Positions 44,310-53,208 of a DNA stretch of 64,000 nt are shown here, piece by piece. Within the stretch, counting starts at the first letter, position 1. Every line of letters begins with the position of its first letter. The stretch is from Abditibacteriaceae bacterium (GTDB lineage: Bacteria > Armatimonadota > Abditibacteriia > Abditibacteriales > Abditibacteriaceae). A model generated the notes under the pieces. The model searched no databases. It was given only the letters and a program-made list of their open reading frames with translations, and was not told the origin of the DNA. Position numbers and translations under genes: made by a program. Location: NCBI GenBank assembly GCA_019239895.1, contig JAFAZH010000021.1, positions 83,259-147,258 on the forward strand. The letters are read 5' to 3'.

Positions 44310-45992
44310 TTAACCGGGCAAACCCACGATTCCGGCATCCAGGTATTGCCCCGCTTTCTCTTGATAGCCATGCCCCGCCATGACGTTGCGGCCTGGCTTG
44401 AGGGTGGCAAGAGCGGCGGCGCTGATTGGCTCCTCGTCATAGGTATGGGTGTAACCCGGCAGTTTGGCGGCTAAGACGCCGTTGAGATAAACCTCGGCGT
44501 CATCATCGTGGCAAATCAGCAGTTTGAGATGCGAGAGGTTAGCGTCTGGTAGCACGAACTCGCGGCGTAGCCAGATGTCCTTGGTTTGCCACGGCGTGCG
44601 CACATAGCCGACAAAAGTCCAATCGTTACCAAAACCGGCAGCGCCTTCTTTCCATCCCGTGTCATTGAATCCGGTTTTGAACCAATCATCAGCGGGTTTA
44701 TCCACTGTGTAGTGCCAGGATACCGGAGCAGCCTGGGCGGTGGGCACAATCTCGTGCAATGGGGGCAGTGGTCGCCACTGCACACTGGCCTGAAACATCG
44801 CTGTCATGGCCTTATTCTCTTCCAGGTTGGCGCTGCGCAACTGTTCGATTTTGCGCAACAGTTCTGCCTCTGAATCATGAAACACATCCAGCGGTTGCAG
44901 CGGATGCGCCGGATGATACCAGCCCCACAAGCCGCCCCCTCCACCGCGCATGGCCGTCTTATACGTCCAGGTCGTCCAGGAGTGCCCGCCTTCTTGCAGG
45001 GCTTGCAACCCCTCCCCTAAAGCCTGCGGCGTGCCATAGGGTTCCAGTTGCGTCTCACCAATAAAGACCGGAGTGGGGCGGTTCTTCTGGAACTTCGTGG
45101 CTTCGGACGCAACATGTACTAAGCCCGCTGCTTGCTCGGTTGCAGATTTGGCGTTGAAGTTATAGTGATGCCAACTCAGCACGACATTCTGCCAATCGGC
45201 AAAGGCGGGACGAGGAAAGCTGTCCAGTCCTTTATAACCTTCCTCAATGATAATCATGTGCCGCTTATCTACAGCGCGAATGGCGCGATAAAGCCGATCC
45301 TGCACCAGATAAAGCGTCGAATTATCAGGCGCTCCGGTTGGTTCATTTAACAGATCGTAACCAGCGACTTCAGGCCGATTACGATAACGGTGCGCGATTT
45401 TGGTCCATAGAGATGTCGTCTGCTGCACCCACTTGGGGTCTTTGAAAAGTTGATCCACCCCGGCTTGCCCCGTATGATCGGAAGGACTCTGGCGACCCGG
45501 TGCCCCATGCATGTCGAGCACCACATAAATGTTATTCTCCCGCGCCCAGTTGAGTGCCTTATCTAACCACGAGAAACCATCTGGTTCTTCTAATAAATCG
45601 TAAGTAAAGGGCAAACGCACACAATCCAAGCCCGCTGCATGGATACGAGCAAAATCGCCCGCATTCACCCACGCATCGCGTTGCGCCGCCCGAATGCGGG
45701 TCATCTCGGCTGGCCCAAAACGCTTGGCGACATCCCCCCACAGCGAAACATGATCCTTGATTTCATCCAGCTTTGAACCCGGTGGCGGCTTGGTCTCAAA
45801 TGGCATCATCCACATCTCTTCAACCAACCAACCGCCCAGATTCACCCCACGCAGCATAACCTGTTGCCCCTGCCCATCCACAATATGCGTGCCGTCCGTG
45901 TGCAGCCACGGGATTTTGTTGGCCGCGTGTGACTTGGCGATGCTGAGGAGCAAGAGCAGAGCGCAGACTAACATCTTCTTAATTGGAGTCAT
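44310..45992 (-). CDS. Secreted GH5 glycoside hydrolase with C-terminal beta-sandwich
   Basis: A signal peptide (LVCALLLLLSIAKSHA) precedes a GH5 barrel: LRGVNLGGWLVEEMW, DCVRLPFTYDLL, YVVLDMHGAPGRQ, acid/base Glu in YDLLNEPTG (E217) and nucleophile Glu in FIGETQLEPYG (E313). This fits the endoglucanase/exo-glucanase type. The last ~130 residues (WFKTGFNDTGWKEGAAGFGND, IWLRREFVLP, DDDAEVYLNGVLAAKLPGY) form a galactose-binding-like sandwich found beside many glycosidases. It likely attacks beta-glucans outside the cell. Confidence 0.9.
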   Translation of the reverse strand: MTPIKKMLVCALLLLLSIAKSHAANKIPWLHTDGTHIVDGQGQQVMLRGVNLGGWLVEEMWMMPFETKPPPGSKLDEIKDHVSLWGDVAKRFGPAEMTRIRAAQRDAWVNAGDFARIHAAGLDCVRLPFTYDLLEEPDGFSWLDKALNWARENNIYVVLDMHGAPGRQSPSDHTGQAGVDQLFKDPKWVQQTTSLWTKIAHRYRNRPEVAGYDLLNEPTGAPDNSTLYLVQDRLYRAIRAVDKRHMIIIEEGYKGLDSFPRPAFADWQNVVLSWHHYNFNAKSATEQAAGLVHVASEATKFQKNRPTPVFIGETQLEPYGTPQALGEGLQALQEGGHSWTTWTYKTAMRGGGGGLWGWYHPAHPLQPLDVFHDSEAELLRKIEQLRSANLEENKAMTAMFQASVQWRPLPPLHEIVPTAQAAPVSWHYTVDKPADDWFKTGFNDTGWKEGAAGFGNDWTFVGYVRTPWQTKDIWLRREFVLPDANLSHLKLLICHDDDAEVYLNGVLAAKLPGYTHTYDEEPISAAALATLKPGRNVMAGHGYQEKAGQYLDAGIVGLPG

Positions 45993-46061
45993 TTTGATTT
46001 ATGGCTTTCTGTATTTTCACAATGAAAGTTTAACGTGTTGCTAAAGGCGCATGGTCCAAAC

Positions 46062-46502
46062 CTAAACTTCGCTCTGCGCCTGCCGCCATAGCACGTAGAG
46101 AGTTGTGAGGCCAATGCCAACCGAGTCTATGACGACATCTACCCAGGTGCCGCCGCGCCCTGGCACGAACGTCTGGTGCCATTCATCGGAAGCTGCAAAC
46201 AGCAACGCGATAATCGCACTGGATAGCATAGCTCGCCCACGAGTCTTGCCCCACTGCCGATAAAGCGTTAAATAGAGCAGATAAGACAAGAGGGCATATT
46301 CTGAGATATGATAAGCCTTCACTACAAAAATGCCAAAGGCGCTCCAGAAGCTCACCCACAGTTGTTGCGGCATACCGGCGGGTATGAACCGCTTGACAAA
46401 GTTAATAAAAACGCGCCGCTCGATGAAGGTGCAAGAGGTAGCAAAGATAATAATGGCCCAGACAGAGGTCATCAACCCAATGAGATTAGAGCGTCGAGGC
46501 AT
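46062..46502 (-). CDS. VanZ-like membrane protein
   Basis: Four membrane helices and the signature ASDEWHQTFVPGRGGTWVDVVIDSVG identify a VanZ-like protein. In glycopeptide-resistance elements VanZ gives low-level teicoplanin tolerance. Most chromosomal homologues, like this isolated one, have unknown roles. No other van genes are present. The 146-residue length is normal. Confidence 0.88.
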   Translation of the reverse strand: MPRRSNLIGLMTSVWAIIIFATSCTFIERRVFINFVKRFIPAGMPQQLWVSFWSAFGIFVVKAYHISEYALLSYLLYLTLYRQWGKTRGRAMLSSAIIALLFAASDEWHQTFVPGRGGTWVDVVIDSVGIGLTTLYVLWRQAQSEV

Positions 46503-46547
46503 GATGGATACCGTTGAAGAGTTCTAAAATTATGGGCTCAGCTTCGT

Positions 46548-46765
46548 TCAGGGTTCACCGCTGCCTAAGCCGTTTTCGGCGGCGCTTCTTAAAGCCAGCC
46601 ACAGTTCTTTAAGAGGTTGGCTAACGGCACTATCTGGTTCGCTCAAGACAAGCTGCTGGTATGCTTCAACATAGTGCGTGCGCAGGCGATGAAATAGATG
46701 GAGGAAATGGCGCAAAAAGCTGATGCAATCGAGTATGGCTATTTCGGCTCCGCCTGTCTTCTCAT
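46548..46765 (-). pseudogene. Small gene coupled to the upstream hypothetical, apparently frameshifted
   Basis: An ATG overlaps the TGA of the upstream gene (ATGA) and reads MRRQAEPK before a stop. In another frame the DNA continues with a convincing coding stretch (ISFLRHFLHLFHRLRTHYVEAYQQLV, LKELWLALRSAAENGLG) to a stop at 46548. The distance from ATG to that stop is not a multiple of three. This suggests an indel near 46735-46742, or a frameshift in vivo. The function is unknown. Confidence 0.4.
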
Positions 46766-47292
46766 AAAGACCCTTTTAACGAGATGGGCATTATGCTTCC
46801 TCGTTCATCCCGTAACCACACCGGCTTATCGCACACTACACCCAAAACTCTTGCCATCATCTCGGCAGCGGGTGCGGCACTCATCTGCTTGAAAATTATG
46901 GTGGTTTCATCCTGGAGATTTACATGATAAGCCGCCGCATAATGATCATCACCCTCAACCGTTCGCCACACGTAGAAGCGGTAAGTATTATCTATATCAA
47001 CAATCTGTTCGACGGAATATTGGTCTTGCACAAAGATTACTGATTTGTCGTCTATATCAATGACGGTCTCAGGAGTTTGAGTTTGCCGTCTGATCAGGGT
47101 AATTATTTTCCTTGTTTCTGCATCCAAATAGAAGAAATTCTGCTGTCGCTGAAGCAATCTTCTGCGTTGCCGGAATATAATGTGGCTCCCGTTGCTTGCG
47201 ATTTCAATATTTCGGTGACTGGTCACCGATTGGGCTTGCAACTCTATAAATCGCTCAAGGATGAGGTTCATCTCAGTGAAGTGTAATGTCAT
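46762..47292 (-). CDS. Hypothetical protein downstream of the DNA methylase
   Basis: This 176-residue soluble protein is rich in Gln, Arg and Ile: FRQRRRLLQRQQNFFYLDAETRKIITLIRR, YRFYVWRTVEGDDHYAAAYHVNLQDETTIIF. No motif is recognised. The ATG at 47292 has CGGAG 6 nt upstream. It lies 57 bp after the D12-class DNA methylase and is followed by an overlapping, apparently broken small gene. The three may form one transcription unit. Confidence 0.6.
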   Translation of the reverse strand: MTLHFTEMNLILERFIELQAQSVTSHRNIEIASNGSHIIFRQRRRLLQRQQNFFYLDAETRKIITLIRRQTQTPETVIDIDDKSVIFVQDQYSVEQIVDIDNTYRFYVWRTVEGDDHYAAAYHVNLQDETTIIFKQMSAAPAAEMMARVLGVVCDKPVWLRDERGSIMPISLKGSL

Positions 47293-47349
47293 GGCAACTC
47301 CGTGCAGCAACCCAGCGAACCGTTTGACTTTGCTGCCAAGAGCATGATA

Positions 47350-48237
47350 TTAAGATAATTCGCATACTTGAATTATCGCCCGCTCGTTGAAGAGCGTTGG
47401 TGAGGATTTGCTGGGGTGAGGCCATGCTTTCCCTTGCGGTTCGTAGTTCATCCATAACACTTCAGTGCGCTCAGTTTTCACCGAATGACATAGCTTTGCA
47501 GGCGCTTCGACCCGGTTCCAGTCACTATATAACTCGTCCATGAGCGCGCAGTGATAGCTGGAGAGGGCAACCTTGCCCTGCACGTTGCGCAGCACCTCGG
47601 CCAGCGCCCGATGGTCGGCATTCGTCATTTCGTGGGCGTAGGCTTTGCTGTCGCCGCGCGCATCATGAGGATAGGGCGGATCACAGTAAAACAGAGTTTC
47701 GGTGCTATCATAACGTTGGATAACCTCCAGCGCCGATGCATTCTCAATCTGCACGCGCAATAATCTTTGGGCAATGGCCGATAAATCTTCCACACTACCC
47801 AACCAACGCGATACGGCACCGGCCATGCCCGCACGACTGGTTAAAAGGCAGTGCGCCCAACGACCCGCGCTGGAAGTTTGAGCGAGTCCGGTGCGCACCT
47901 GGCGGGCGCACACAAAGAATCTGCGTGCCCGTTCTAAATCACTGATGCCTTCCGTTGCGCGCTGGCTGGCGAGGGCTAATTCCTCCCGCGAGAAAGGGGT
48001 TAATCCGATAGCTTCTATCAGGGCTTCTTTTTGATCGCGCAAAACCCTGAAGAAATTGACCACCTCGCTATGCACATCATTATAAGTTTCCACTGGTGAC
48101 GGTTCGCGGTTGATTAACACGGCGGCTGAACCACCAAAGACATCACAAAAATGCTGAGCTGGTGGCAGCAACGGCAAAAGCCAGTCGAGATGGCTGTATT
48201 TTCCACCATACCAACCAAAAGCAATCAACTTTCCCAT
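47350..48237 (-). CDS. D12-class (Dam-type) DNA adenine N6-methyltransferase
   Basis: Motif X/I-like WYGGKYSHLDWLLPLLP and FCDVFGGSAAVLINR are followed by the catalytic motif IV DPPY in FYCDPPYPHD. The later part carries KVALSSYHCALMDELYSDW and TEVLWMNYEP. At 295 residues it is a complete class D12 enzyme. No restriction endonuclease is adjacent, so it is an orphan methylase or belongs to an unrecognised module with the two downstream genes. The recognition sequence cannot be read from sequence. Confidence 0.92.
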   Translation of the reverse strand: MGKLIAFGWYGGKYSHLDWLLPLLPPAQHFCDVFGGSAAVLINREPSPVETYNDVHSEVVNFFRVLRDQKEALIEAIGLTPFSREELALASQRATEGISDLERARRFFVCARQVRTGLAQTSSAGRWAHCLLTSRAGMAGAVSRWLGSVEDLSAIAQRLLRVQIENASALEVIQRYDSTETLFYCDPPYPHDARGDSKAYAHEMTNADHRALAEVLRNVQGKVALSSYHCALMDELYSDWNRVEAPAKLCHSVKTERTEVLWMNYEPQGKAWPHPSKSSPTLFNERAIIQVCELS

Positions 48238-48291
48238 AATCTCTATTGTAGCCGACTTAACCTTAGACGACGCTTATCTTCAAGGCGCGAA

Positions 48292-50178
48292 CTACTTCTT
48301 CCATTCCAATATCTGGTGCGTCTCTTCCAGGGCGTGGCGCAATTCGGGGTAGGGTAGGGCTTGCACGGGGGTGTTGTGGTCAATCGAAAGTGATGCGGCC
48401 AGGCCAGCCGATTGGCCTAAGATCATAAAGACGGGTTCCATGCGAATCGAGCCATAGGCGATGTGGGTGGAACCCAGACACACGGGCACCAGCAGGTTTT
48501 CACATTCGTTCTGCTTGGGCGTGATGCAGCGATAAGAGATGGGGTAGGGAGGGAAGCCACCGACCTGGACATCGCCTTCGTTCCAGACACGACCATTCAA
48601 CAGGAAGCGGTTGCAGTTGTGCGAGTCCATTGTATAAGCGGCGAGGCCAATCGGGTCGTCCGCCACTTGCTGGCCACGCACATTGTGCTCGGTCATGACA
48701 TAAGGCGAGACAATCCGACGGGCCTCGCGGATGTAAAGCTGGTGCGGCCAGCCGCCGGTTTCGGTGAATTCATCGCGCGCTAACCCCCAGTTATTGACAC
48801 GGTTGCGGATGCGCTCTGGCACGCTTGGATCATTGGCTAAAAACCACAGCCAACCCTGCTGATAGCTGAGGTGCTCCTGGAAGATTTGTTCACGCTGCGA
48901 GTAGCTGGCGGTGGGATAATAATGGTTCATGCCGATGTAATCGCTGGAGACCGCACCGCTATTGTTCAGGTCAGCTTTGTCGTTCACCAGCATTCCCCAA
49001 CCGGCGAAGATTTGGTCGCCCCAGCCCGTTTTCAAATAACGCGCGAGGAGTTCATACTGTTTGGGATCATAGTTTTCCGGCTTAGGGAAGGGCATCTTCG
49101 TATCAGCGTTGCGGGACAGGCAGAGGCGAAAGTTATAAGCCTGCACGCTCATGTCACCCTGTCCTGGTGCCCCCGGCGGCGTGGGTTTCACGGTGGGTAA
49201 CAGGCCACTGTCGGAGTCGCCTTCGATGACAAAGGGATCAACCGGAAAATCGAACTGGTGCTTGTCGCGGATTTGCATGCCGTTCAGCGTTTCGCCATAT
49301 TCATAATTGCTCTCGCGCCCCTGGCGATAGGTGATGCCTGCCTGGGCCATCAGGTCGCCTTCGTAGGAAGCATCAATGAATATCTTGGCTTTGATGGTGG
49401 CCCCGCCCCGCGTTTGAATCTGGGTAATCCGGTTGCCGGTTTTCTCCACATGCTGCAAGAAGTTGCGATAGAGCACCAGGATATCCGATTGCTCGACCCA
49501 TTCCTTGAAAACTTGCTCGGCGACGTGCGGCTCAAAGCGCCATTCTTCTTCCTCGCCATAGTGCTGCCCGACGCGGCGGTAAAATTCCCGCGACAGGCCA
49601 CCAATCGCCGCCTTGTTGCCGATGTCGGTAAAGCTGAGTCCGCCGGAAGTCAGACCACCCAGATGATCGCCCGGCTCCACCACCACTACTTCTTTGCCCA
49701 GGTTGCGGAGTTGAATCGCGGCGATGACACCGCAGGCCGACGCGCCATAAATGCACACGTCGGTGTTGATGGTTTGCGGGAACGGGTTTTCGAGATCGTA
49801 GCTAAAGTAATGGGGCAGTTCGTTTTTCATAGGAATTATCGGAGCTGTAGCGGCGGGATTTTGTGGGTTAACAACAGCGGGTTGATTGGGGCTGGCCACA
49901 GCCGCGTTCTGCGGTGCATTCTGCGCTGCGTTTGCTGGCACCGCGCTGGGCTGGTTCGTGTTCGCGGTAACGGTGTTGGGCTGCGCCGGACTATTTTGCG
50001 CGGCTGGTGCGGCTGGGAGAGTGGTCGTGCCAGGCACCTGTTGCGGTGCCACTTGCGGTGCCGCAACGCCCGGCGCAGCGGTTTGCGCGTGCAGTGGGTG
50101 GGTCGCACTGAGTAAAAGGCAAAGCGGCAGGCAGATGGGCAGCAGCCGCGAAATGGTGATAATGAATGGGTGTAGCAT
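48292..50178 (-). CDS. Exported FAD-dependent oxidoreductase
   Basis: A signal peptide (LLPICLPLCLLLSATHPLHA) and a long Ala/Pro/Gln/Asn-rich linker (~residues 32-115) precede the FAD domain. The domain begins TDVCIYGASACGVIAAIQLRNLGKEVVVVEPGDHLGG, then GLSFTDIGNKAAIGG. The C-terminal FAD contact is in the region ILGQSAGLAASLSI. It matches the large FAD-dependent oxidoreductase family (PF12831) common in carbohydrate-degrading bacteria, often annotated xanthan lyase-like without proof. Its length is 628 residues. The secreted location is inferred. Confidence 0.85.
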   Translation of the reverse strand: MLHPFIITISRLLPICLPLCLLLSATHPLHAQTAAPGVAAPQVAPQQVPGTTTLPAAPAAQNSPAQPNTVTANTNQPSAVPANAAQNAPQNAAVASPNQPAVVNPQNPAATAPIIPMKNELPHYFSYDLENPFPQTINTDVCIYGASACGVIAAIQLRNLGKEVVVVEPGDHLGGLTSGGLSFTDIGNKAAIGGLSREFYRRVGQHYGEEEEWRFEPHVAEQVFKEWVEQSDILVLYRNFLQHVEKTGNRITQIQTRGGATIKAKIFIDASYEGDLMAQAGITYRQGRESNYEYGETLNGMQIRDKHQFDFPVDPFVIEGDSDSGLLPTVKPTPPGAPGQGDMSVQAYNFRLCLSRNADTKMPFPKPENYDPKQYELLARYLKTGWGDQIFAGWGMLVNDKADLNNSGAVSSDYIGMNHYYPTASYSQREQIFQEHLSYQQGWLWFLANDPSVPERIRNRVNNWGLARDEFTETGGWPHQLYIREARRIVSPYVMTEHNVRGQQVADDPIGLAAYTMDSHNCNRFLLNGRVWNEGDVQVGGFPPYPISYRCITPKQNECENLLVPVCLGSTHIAYGSIRMEPVFMILGQSAGLAASLSIDHNTPVQALPYPELRHALEETHQILEWKK

Positions 50179-50242
50179 AGGTAGCGAGGGAGACGATAAC
50201 CTTTCTCATAAAGTGAAATGTGAGTGCTGGCTCCGTCGCTTG

Positions 50243-50416
50243 TGTCCCTCACCCCCGGCCCCTCTCCCAATACTGGTAGAGGGGAGGTCACACGAATACG
50301 CATCTCACAGCGCATTTGCAATAAGCTTCAGAGCATCAGATTTTTATCAGTCAGTCATCCTTTGTGCTCCCCTCGCCCAGTATTGGGCGAGGGGCCGGGG
50401 GGTGAGGGCCACAAAC
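50243..50416. repeat. Two inverted copies of the CCCTCACCCC/GGCCCCTC hairpin repeat
   Basis: One copy, CCCTCACCCCCGGCCCCTC with CCCAATACTGG, lies at 50244-50286. The other is oriented oppositely at 50367-50409, with CCCAGTATTGGG. Both are diverged relatives of the perfect hairpin at 9336. The ~400-bp gap between the divergent oxidoreductase and YiiX-like genes holds nothing else I can identify. Confidence 0.7.
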
Positions 50417-50575
50417 AATGGTTCTAGCGGCCTATCTATGTGTAGCGGATTTATGCCTCTCTGTGCAATGTTAGCGGCCACTGAACGGCAGTGAGATATG
50501 GCATTAGATTGGCTCTCCTCTAACATCCCGTTCTAAGAGCAGAGCCAAGGGCAAAAACCAGGAGAAAAGGACACC

Positions 50576-51163
50576 GTGGAAGCGCAACTGATAACCGAAG
50601 ATCAGATAAATCCTGGCGACATCCTATTGTTTACCAATGCGACGGGCGAAAGTCGTGTCACGACATTGCTCACGCATTCGCCCTATTATCACGCGGGCAT
50701 CTATGCTGGGCATAAGAAGTCCATTGAGATGCGCGTGACGGGGGCTATTCTGCGCGATCTGCGGAGCAAGGATGGCGACCCGGATTTTATTGTGATTCCC
50801 GCCCCGCAAGGCAAAGGGGCAGCCGCGTTGGCATGGGCCAGGTCGCGGTTGAAAGCCAAATATGACGACAAAGGCATCCTCGTGCTGTTCTTTAATCGCA
50901 TTCTGATGCACCTGCACCTCAACTACACGGCACCCGGCAAATATACCTGCGGTGAATTTGTCGCCGCTGCTTATGATAGTGCGGGCGTCAAACTGTTTCC
51001 CGATATGCCACTCTCGGATGTCGAACCCGCCGACTTTGCGCGCTATGTGCCAGAAGGTGCGCCCACCGTCACCTTTGGTCATAATGGAGTGCCCGCAGAT
51101 GAAGCCTCTGCGACCAACGAAGCTGTTGTGCCCAACGAAACCACTGCAAAAGGTGGCGCTTAG
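50576..51163 (+). CDS. YiiX-like permuted NlpC/P60 cysteine peptidase
   Basis: The permuted papain-like order is clear. PGDILLFTNATGESRVTTLLTHSPYYHAGIYAG carries the His first, and YTCGEFVAAAYDSAGV carries the Cys later. YiiX/EcdF-type enzymes act on cell-wall peptides or lipids. The start is GTG at 50576 and no Sec signal is obvious, so the location is uncertain. The TAG stop shares its G with the GTG of the Nudix gene, so the two are translationally coupled. Confidence 0.82.
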   Translation: MEAQLITEDQINPGDILLFTNATGESRVTTLLTHSPYYHAGIYAGHKKSIEMRVTGAILRDLRSKDGDPDFIVIPAPQGKGAAALAWARSRLKAKYDDKGILVLFFNRILMHLHLNYTAPGKYTCGEFVAAAYDSAGVKLFPDMPLSDVEPADFARYVPEGAPTVTFGHNGVPADEASATNEAVVPNETTAKGGA

Positions 51164-51612
51164 TGTCCGCACCCCGTCATATCGTGGCTGTAGCTGGCTT
51201 CTTCACCAATGACCAGGGCAAAATTCTGCTCGTCAAAACTCCGCACCGGGGCTGGGAGTGCCCTGGCGGACAAGTTGAGCTGGGCGAAGACTTATTGCAA
51301 GCCTTGGAGCGCGAAGTGGATGAAGAATCATCGTGCCAGGTGCGCGCTGAGCGGCTGGTCGGGGTTTATACCAACCCGGCCTCTCATCCTAAAGTCATGT
51401 TCATGTTTCGCGGCAGCTATCTCAGCGGCACGCCCCAGGCCAGTCACGAAACCCTTGATGCAGGCTGGTTCTCAGAAACGGAAGCCTTAGCCATTGTAGA
51501 CTTCCCCGCCAATCTGAACAAACTCCGCGATGCTCTCGAAAATGATGACCGCCCCATCTACCGTGTCTACATCGCCCGCCCCTACAAAGTGCTCAAGGAA
51601 ACGCGGCTGTAG
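51163..51612 (+). CDS. Nudix hydrolase
   Basis: The Nudix box reads GGQVELGEDLLQALEREVDEESS (G-x5-E-x7-REVxEES), with substrate strand RGWECPGGQ before it. At 149 residues it is a stand-alone pyrophosphatase of nucleotide-type substrates. The GTG start is coupled to the upstream YiiX-like gene. It is the last ordinary gene before the cassette array. Confidence 0.9.
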   Translation: MSAPRHIVAVAGFFTNDQGKILLVKTPHRGWECPGGQVELGEDLLQALEREVDEESSCQVRAERLVGVYTNPASHPKVMFMFRGSYLSGTPQASHETLDAGWFSETEALAIVDFPANLNKLRDALENDDRPIYRVYIARPYKVLKETRL

Positions 51613-51760
51613 CGACTTAACTCCCGGCCCTTTAAAATCATTTAAGCCATACTCTTTGGCCTCCACTGTCTCCGCCTCGACGGGCAATGCTCCGTTGTAA
51701 GGAATCACGTATCTGGCCACTGAATCCCCTCGTCTGTCGTAGCGCACACCCTCACGCCGT

Positions 51761-51853
51761 GCGCCGCAGCCGAACCTAGAGAGCAGCGGCGGCTGTAAGC
51801 GCAGCAAAGCGCAGCCGGAAGCCGTCTGGTGTAGTGCCTATTTGAGCGGCTGT
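51761..51853 (-). other. Degenerate attC-like site at the distal array end
   Basis: The left core GCCGAAC and right core TTTGAGCGGCTGT deviate from consensus. The internal ...CAGCAAAGCGCAGCCGGAAGCCG... resembles the better sites. It follows the stop of the 51886-52173 gene by about 30 bp. Confidence 0.5.
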
Positions 51854-51885
51854 ATATTGGCAGGAAGGGGATGGTTGAGATATAG

Positions 51886-52173
51886 CTAAGTAGACTTGGC
51901 AATCTTATCCCGTTGCAATTTATTATGGTTAAAGGTGTAGATAAGAGCAGACAACAAGGTCAAACTGCCACCACTTAACCATGACCAAACTGCTTCTGCA
52001 TCACTCCAAGTGCTGTAAATCAATAAAGGTATCGCTATGACAAATAGCAAATAAGTTACGCGCTGCCAACGATACCAGCCCTTTTGCGCCAGCCTACCCA
52101 CCGCGACAAGCCAGGCCGCCACACCAATGAGAGTTGTCAAAATGTCAGAGACCAAAAAGAAGCCACTATGCAT
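51886..52173 (-). CDS. Cassette gene: small integral membrane protein
   Basis: This 95-residue protein has three predicted helices (LTTLIGVAAWLVAVG, VTYLLFVIAIPLLIYST and LSGGSLTLLSALIYTF). It has no recognised family. GAGGT lies 9 nt before the ATG. An attC-like site follows, making this the most distal cassette gene. Confidence 0.65.
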   Translation of the reverse strand: MHSGFFLVSDILTTLIGVAAWLVAVGRLAQKGWYRWQRVTYLLFVIAIPLLIYSTWSDAEAVWSWLSGGSLTLLSALIYTFNHNKLQRDKIAKST

Positions 52174-52215
52174 TCCGTTTTACCTCATGTCACTTTTGAG
52201 TTTACTGCAACCTAT

Positions 52216-52303
52216 CGCGCAGCGGCCCAATGCCAAAGCGCAGCGGAGGCTGTAGACGTAGCAACGCGGAGTGGCAAGCTGCTCGTTGCAGCGAAAATCT
52301 GTA
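52216..52303 (-). other. Degenerate attC-like site
   Basis: The left end GCGCAGCGGCCCAAT keeps the consensus apart from the last base. The right end CTCGTTGCAGCG...TCTGT has lost a clear GTTRRRY. It directly follows the end of the NTF2-like cassette gene. Confidence 0.5.
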
Positions 52304-52306
52304 ATC

Positions 52307-52906
52307 TCACTGGTGTTGAAAGCGTGGGGCCAGCACGCTGGGTGTTGGCGGCACCGGTGTATAACGCGTTGGGAAATAGTCCTGCACAATCAGCCAGCGC
52401 CCATCGCGTTTCTGCCATACCAGTCTGCGGTCACCAATGCAGTCGCTATAGGCATGGTTGCTGTGTTGGTAGTAGTGGCGGGCGCGGACTTCCGCCACGT
52501 TGCCGGAGATTATAATCTGTGGAGCTTTGACATCGCTGACTTTATCAAAGGTGTGCTGTTTCCTGACCGACTGGGCCAGCGCCACCAGGTCATTGTAATG
52601 TTGCACCTGTCCCGTTTCGCGGATGATGCGGGACTCTGGCGCATAATGTTCCATCAGTGCCGCGACGGGCTGGGAGTGAGCTAACTTCCACGCTTGATAG
52701 CTTTGCATGAGGTCTGGATTAGCGGTTGGAAGGCGGGTAGAAGCCACAAAACGCTGACCCAGAAAAGTGCCCAGTTGCGCCGACCCCAGCAGCAGGAGCG
52801 CCAGTGCCACGAGGCCACAGAAAATACCGCCAGCTATGCCCGTGCGGGGTAGAGGCTTCCCGCTGGTAGACTCCTCTGTTGCCCCGGACTCCTCCGCGCT
52901 CTTCAT
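52307..52906 (-). CDS. Cassette gene: membrane-anchored SnoaL/NTF2-like protein
   Basis: One helix (AGGIFCGLVALALLLLGSAQL) anchors a C-terminal ~120-residue domain. The domain runs SYQAWKLAHSQPVAALMEHYAPESRIIRETG, then VAEVRARHYYQHS, CIGDRRLVWQKRDGRWLIVQDYF, a typical NTF2-like/DUF4440 ending. Such domains bind small molecules or partners. The N-terminus is hydrophilic and Glu/Ser/Thr-rich. An attC-like relic follows the stop. Confidence 0.72.
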   Translation of the reverse strand: MKSAEESGATEESTSGKPLPRTGIAGGIFCGLVALALLLLGSAQLGTFLGQRFVASTRLPTANPDLMQSYQAWKLAHSQPVAALMEHYAPESRIIRETGQVQHYNDLVALAQSVRKQHTFDKVSDVKAPQIIISGNVAEVRARHYYQHSNHAYSDCIGDRRLVWQKRDGRWLIVQDYFPTRYTPVPPTPSVLAPRFQHQ

Positions 52907-53208
52907 GGCTACTCTTTAGTGATCAGGACTTACTCAATGCTACCTTGCATTATAGATGGAAAAGATATTCAGAGTCAAATCACTTATGGGGCTATACAGG
53001 CAGTCGCCGTGACTCACACGGCCATAATCGGCATGATAGTCTGCCGCCAATTTATATGCAGTGGCCCAACACTAAGCGCAACCAGGGATGGTGTTTGTGG
53101 CTATCTATGCTGACAATTAGGCGAGTGAGGGATTCCCTTGTCTGACAGGTCGAATAGTCTGCCCTCTCCCCACCGCAGATTCACCGTCAGGTCGGTCGCC
53201 GCTACGGA
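52907..53208. other. Gap in the cassette array with a faint attC relic
   Basis: About 300 bp without a convincing gene. GCAGTGGCCCAAC at 53058 and ATTAGGCGAGT at 53116 could be the two ends of a decayed attC. A 64-codon plus-strand frame at 52919 lacks support. Confidence 0.3.

Noticed and set aside
46062..46502. Vancomycin/teicoplanin resistance from VanZ
   Set aside because: Isolated VanZ-like proteins are common and no other van gene is present.
49258..50115. A 285-codon plus-strand frame opposite the FAD oxidoreductase
   Set aside because: It is antisense to a well-supported gene, has no recognisable domain, and is kept open by GC-rich codon bias.
51487..51807. A 106-codon minus-strand frame antisense to the Nudix gene end
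   Set aside because: It has no homology or ribosome site. It overlaps a clear Nudix gene and the distal attC.
52919..53113. A 64-codon plus-strand ORF in the cassette gap
   Set aside because: It runs against array polarity, has no ribosome site, and crosses a possible attC relic.
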